A stretch of DNA of 10,112 nucleotides from Chloroflexota bacterium (GTDB lineage: Bacteria > Chloroflexota > Limnocylindria > QHBO01): assembly GCA_031177555.1 (NCBI GenBank), contig JAPSGM010000046.1, positions 1-10,112 on the forward strand. The letters are read 5' to 3'. The notes under the pieces were generated by a model. The model had not been told where the DNA came from. It worked only from the letters and a program-made list of their open reading frames with translations, and did not search any database. Position 1 is the first letter of the stretch; every line of letters begins with the position of its first letter. The position numbers were made by a program, and so were the translations under genes. Shown piece by piece: positions 8,060 to 10,112 of the stretch.

Positions 8060-8322
8060 TCAGGACCTGAACTCGGGTGGCTCCTCGTCGAATCCGGCGT
8101 AGTGCGCGGCAAAGTGGTCGTAGACCTTGCGACGGTCGGCGTCGGGGATGTCCACGCCGCCTCGGGCCCCGTTGACCACGGTCATCGCCGCCACGACGCC
8201 GCGCCACACGACCTTCACCTCACCCTCGACCAGCTCGTGATGCGGCAGCTTGTAGGCGCCGTTCTCCCGCGGCGGATCGCTGGCCTCGGCCTCCGGATCG
8301 TGGGAGCGGAAACGCTGCCCAT
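8060..8322 (-). CDS. Small phage prohead-protease/XkdF-like domain protein, start out of frame (possible frameshift)
   Basis: A conserved-looking frame ends at the TGA at 8062-8060. Its body contains GAYKLPHHELVEGEVKVVWR, followed by VDIPDADRRKVYDHFAAHYAG and the end EEPPEFRS. This pattern (YKLP..., G-x-V-DIP-x-ADR-x-KV, HY..., EPPEF) is one I recall from a domain in phage prohead proteases and XkdF/DUF2213-type proteins; here it stands alone. Upstream, GAGGA with a 7-nt spacer precedes an ATG at 8322-8320, but that ATG is one base out of phase. One extra G in the GGG that overlaps its third base would give an intact 87-aa product (M-G-Q-R-F-R-S-H-D). In the existing frame no ATG, GTG or TTG occurs before the middle of the domain. 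It is either a sequencing indel in a homopolymer or a recently broken gene. The role is unknown. Confidence 0.6.
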
Positions 8323-8577
8323 CGGTGTGTCCTCGTTAGGGGGGTTCCGGCGTGAGGATGGCTGCATCACGGGTGCCAGCAGGACGCTCGCCATCGCCAG
8401 CGCCCTCCTGAGACCGCAGCGAGTCCTTTCGGCGACGACGGCCGCCTGGCTGTTATGGCCTACACCGCGCACGAAAATTGCCACGTGCCCGTCCGGATGA
8501 CCTTAGATGCGATGGGACGCACCGCATCCGGTTGCGGAGCGCCCCGGTACGCTCGGCCGAAGCGGGAGAGGCGTCGG

Positions 8578-8592
8578 GCGGAGCACCTCCGC
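8578..8592 (-). terminator. Candidate mfd transcript-end hairpin
   Basis: GCGGAG (8578-8583) pairs with CTCCGC (8587-8592) across a 3-nt loop, 108-122 nt after the mfd stop. There is no U tract. It is one of several hairpins in this stretch and is only a candidate. Confidence 0.2.
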
Positions 8593-8600
8593 GTAGGCAA

Positions 8601-8677
8601 GCGTCTTCAGGACAGGCATCTGACGCCCGGCGGACCCCTAGTTGGAGGTAGCGTCGTCAGGACAGGCATCTGACGCC
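8601..8677. repeat. Two 27-bp direct repeats, 50-bp period
   Basis: 8601-8627 and 8651-8677 are identical except at one position (T8606 versus G8656), with 23 bp between them. Both contain TCAGGACAGGCATCTGACGCC. Each copy is partly palindromic: in the copy nearer mfd, CGTCAG and CTGACG form a 6-bp stem with a 9-nt loop; in the other copy the stem is interrupted. They begin 23 nt beyond the mfd stop. They resemble a small dispersed palindromic repeat family or a local duplication. Two copies with short, unequal stems do not make a CRISPR array. Confidence 0.7.
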
Positions 8678-8699
8678 GCGCTTGCGTGGGAACAGACCG

Positions 8700-10112
8700 T
8701 CAGCGGTTGCCCATGGCATGGACCGTCGCCGGTTCACCCATCTCGCGCAGCGCCCCCAGCGCACGCAGCGCCACATCCACCGCATCGCGGCCCGGCGGGA
8801 TGGGGATGCGCACCTGGTTGGAGCCGAACGACGGCCGGAAGCCGGCAGTCGCCAGCGCCAGCGAGACCCGCTGCCGCTCGTAGCGCGGCCAGCGCAGCAC
8901 CACCCGACTGGCTTCCACGCGCACCTCGGGCACGCCGGCCGCCTCGGCGGCCATGCGCACCGCCACCGCCCGGAAGAGCCCCTCGACGGGCGGCGGAACC
9001 GCCCCGAAGCGGTCGCGCAGCTCCTCGCGCAGGGCGGCGGCATCGGCCTCGGAGCGGATGCCGGCGAAACGGCGGTACATCTCCAGCTTGGCACCGGAGT
9101 CGGCCACGTAGGCATCGGGCAGGTAGGCGGACCCGGGGAGGTCCAGCCGGACCGGCGCGGGCTCGGCGGCGATCGCGCGGCCGCGCATGGCGTCCACCGC
9201 CTCGGCCAGCATCCGCGTGTAGAGCTCGAAGCCGACCGCCTCCATGTGGCCATGCTGCTCGGCGCCCAGGATATTGCCGGCGCCCCGGATCTCCAGGTCG
9301 GACAGCGCGATCTGGTAGCCGGCGCCCAGGTCGGAGGCGCTGAAGATGGCATGCAGCCGCTTGCGCGCCACCGGCGAGAGCGGCTGGCCACGCCGATGGA
9401 GGAGGTAGGCGTACGCCCGCCGGTCGGATCGGCCCACCCGCCCACGCAGCTGGTAGAGCTGCGCCAGGCCGAACGTGTCGGCGCGGCCGATGACGATCGT
9501 GTTGGCGTTCGGGATGTCCAGGCCCGATTCGATGATGGTGGTGCACACCAGGACGTCGAAGCGGCCGGCGTCGAAGTCCAGCATCACCCGCTCCAGCATC
9601 CCCTCCGCCATCTGCCCATGCCCGATGGCCACGCGCGCCCGCGGCACCAGGCGACGCACCCGCTCGGCGGCGGCCTCGATGGTGTCGATCCGGTTGTGGA
9701 CGAAGAAGACCTGCCCGCCGCGGTCCAGCTCGCGGTTGATGGCGTCGCGCACCAGCCCGTCGTCGTCCTCGGCGATGCGGGTCTGGATGGGAAGGCGCGC
9801 CTCGGGCGGCGTCTCGATGACCGACAGGTCGCGGATGCCGACCAGGCTCAGGTGCAGGGTGCGCGGGATGGGCGTGGCGGACAGCGTCAGCACGTCGACC
9901 TCGCGACGCAGCGACTTGATGCGCTCCTTGTGTGCGACGCCGAAGCGCTGCTCCTCGTCCACCACCAGCAGCCCCAGGTCGGCGAAGGCGACGTCCTTCG
10001 ACAGGATCCGATGCGTCCCGATCAGGACGTCCACCGTTCCGTCGGCCACGCCGTCCAGGATCGCGCCCTGCTTTCGCTTCGGCACGAATCGGCTCAGCAT
10101 CTCGACCCGTGG
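8700..10112 (-). CDS. mfd: Transcription-repair coupling factor Mfd, C-terminal part (5' end beyond window)
   Basis: Mfd is an ATP-driven DNA translocase that pushes stalled RNA polymerase off damaged template and recruits the UvrABC excision machinery. The visible 470 residues start in the translocase region at PRVEMLSRF and continue without a break to the TGA at 8702-8700. Helicase motifs in order are GTHRILSKDV, the DEEQ box in LLVVDEEQRFGV, LSATPIPRTLHLSL, VFFVHNRI, VLVCTTIIESGLDIPNANTIVI and QLYQLRGRVGRS. EIRGAGNILGAEQHGH follows, characteristic of the Mfd/RecG TRG region. The segment LDLPGSAYLPDAYVADSGAK and the rest match the C-terminal regulatory domain specific to Mfd, ruling out RecG. 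Only the part of a roughly 1,100-residue protein inside the window can be judged, and it appears intact. Confidence 0.97.
   Translation of the reverse strand, partial: PRVEMLSRFVPKRKQGAILDGVADGTVDVLIGTHRILSKDVAFADLGLLVVDEEQRFGVAHKERIKSLRREVDVLTLSATPIPRTLHLSLVGIRDLSVIETPPEARLPIQTRIAEDDDGLVRDAINRELDRGGQVFFVHNRIDTIEAAAERVRRLVPRARVAIGHGQMAEGMLERVMLDFDAGRFDVLVCTTIIESGLDIPNANTIVIGRADTFGLAQLYQLRGRVGRSDRRAYAYLLHRRGQPLSPVARKRLHAIFSASDLGAGYQIALSDLEIRGAGNILGAEQHGHMEAVGFELYTRMLAEAVDAMRGRAIAAEPAPVRLDLPGSAYLPDAYVADSGAKLEMYRRFAGIRSEADAAALREELRDRFGAVPPPVEGLFRAVAVRMAAEAAGVPEVRVEASRVVLRWPRYERQRVSLALATAGFRPSFGSNQVRIPIPPGRDAVDVALRALGALREMGEPATVHAMGNR

Larger units (their letters stand above)
8323..8699. other. 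Gene-free stretch between mfd and the small gene
   Basis: No reading frame here has a convincing start or family match. The stretch contains two copies of a 27-bp repeat (8601-8627 and 8651-8677) and small perfect hairpins at 8578-8592 (6-bp stem, 3-nt loop) and 8506-8528 (6-bp stem, 11-nt loop). It also holds the ribosome site for the small gene (8334-8330). No clear promoter or U-tract terminator was found. It must contain the 3' end of the mfd transcript and the 5' region of the small gene. Confidence 0.5.

Noticed and set aside
8340..8600. A tRNA or other structured RNA gene in the gap after mfd
   Set aside because: No TTCGAAT-like T-loop, anticodon arm or acceptor stem was found; only small isolated hairpins are visible.
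8601..8677. A two-repeat CRISPR array
   Set aside because: Only two copies, a 23-bp gap that is short for a spacer, and no cas genes. A small palindromic repeat or local duplication fits better.

Overview
This window is about 10.1 kb of very GC-rich bacterial chromosome. Every convincing gene lies on the minus strand, so biological order runs from right to left. The protein types are a 419-residue thermophile/archaeal-style S-adenosylhomocysteine hydrolase, a long AcnA-type aconitase, Mfd, and GTG starts with strong Shine-Dalgarno sites. Together they suggest a free-living, high-GC lineage of the Chloroflexota or a nearby terrabacterial group. This is an inference from protein style; no rRNA or other marker is present to settle it.

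Right edge to 8700: the C-terminal 470 residues of the transcription-repair coupling factor Mfd, whose 5' part lies beyond the window. Positions 8323-8699 hold no confident gene. They contain a 27-bp repeat present twice at exactly 50-bp spacing and several small hairpins. Positions 8060-8322 encode a small protein resembling a domain of phage prohead-protease/XkdF-type proteins. Its good ribosome site and ATG are one base out of frame with the conserved body.

5026-7896 is a complete aconitase (956 aa) that carries a low-complexity insert with an SFPASDPP motif. Its upstream region has a 19-bp tandem repeat, a TATACT -10 box, two perfect hairpins in the leader and a strong Shine-Dalgarno site. 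Positions 4632-5025 are non-coding and contain the apt promoter and a short perfect palindrome.

4631 down to 29 is the most coherent block. apt (adenine salvage), a GNAT-family protein of unknown substrate and ahcY (S-adenosylhomocysteine hydrolysis) form a tight operon, with a 10-nt gap followed by an ATGA overlap. After a 104-nt gap with a perfect 9-bp hairpin, metK (S-adenosylmethionine synthesis) starts from what looks like its own leaderless promoter. A TPR-like protein follows metK after 17 nt, and the next gene begins with a GTGA overlap at the left edge. AhcY and MetK are two steps of the activated-methyl cycle. Apt recovers the adenine released from by-products of SAM use. The GNAT protein and the TPR-like protein are the unexplained members of this neighbourhood.

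The three best promoter candidates (apt, metK, acnA) share a TANACT -10 hexamer. I saw no CRISPR array, transposon, tRNA, rRNA or recognisable riboswitch. This is mostly a housekeeping region. The main points of interest are the repeats, the structured acnA leader, the frame-disrupted small gene and the uncharacterised genes coupled to the methyl cycle.
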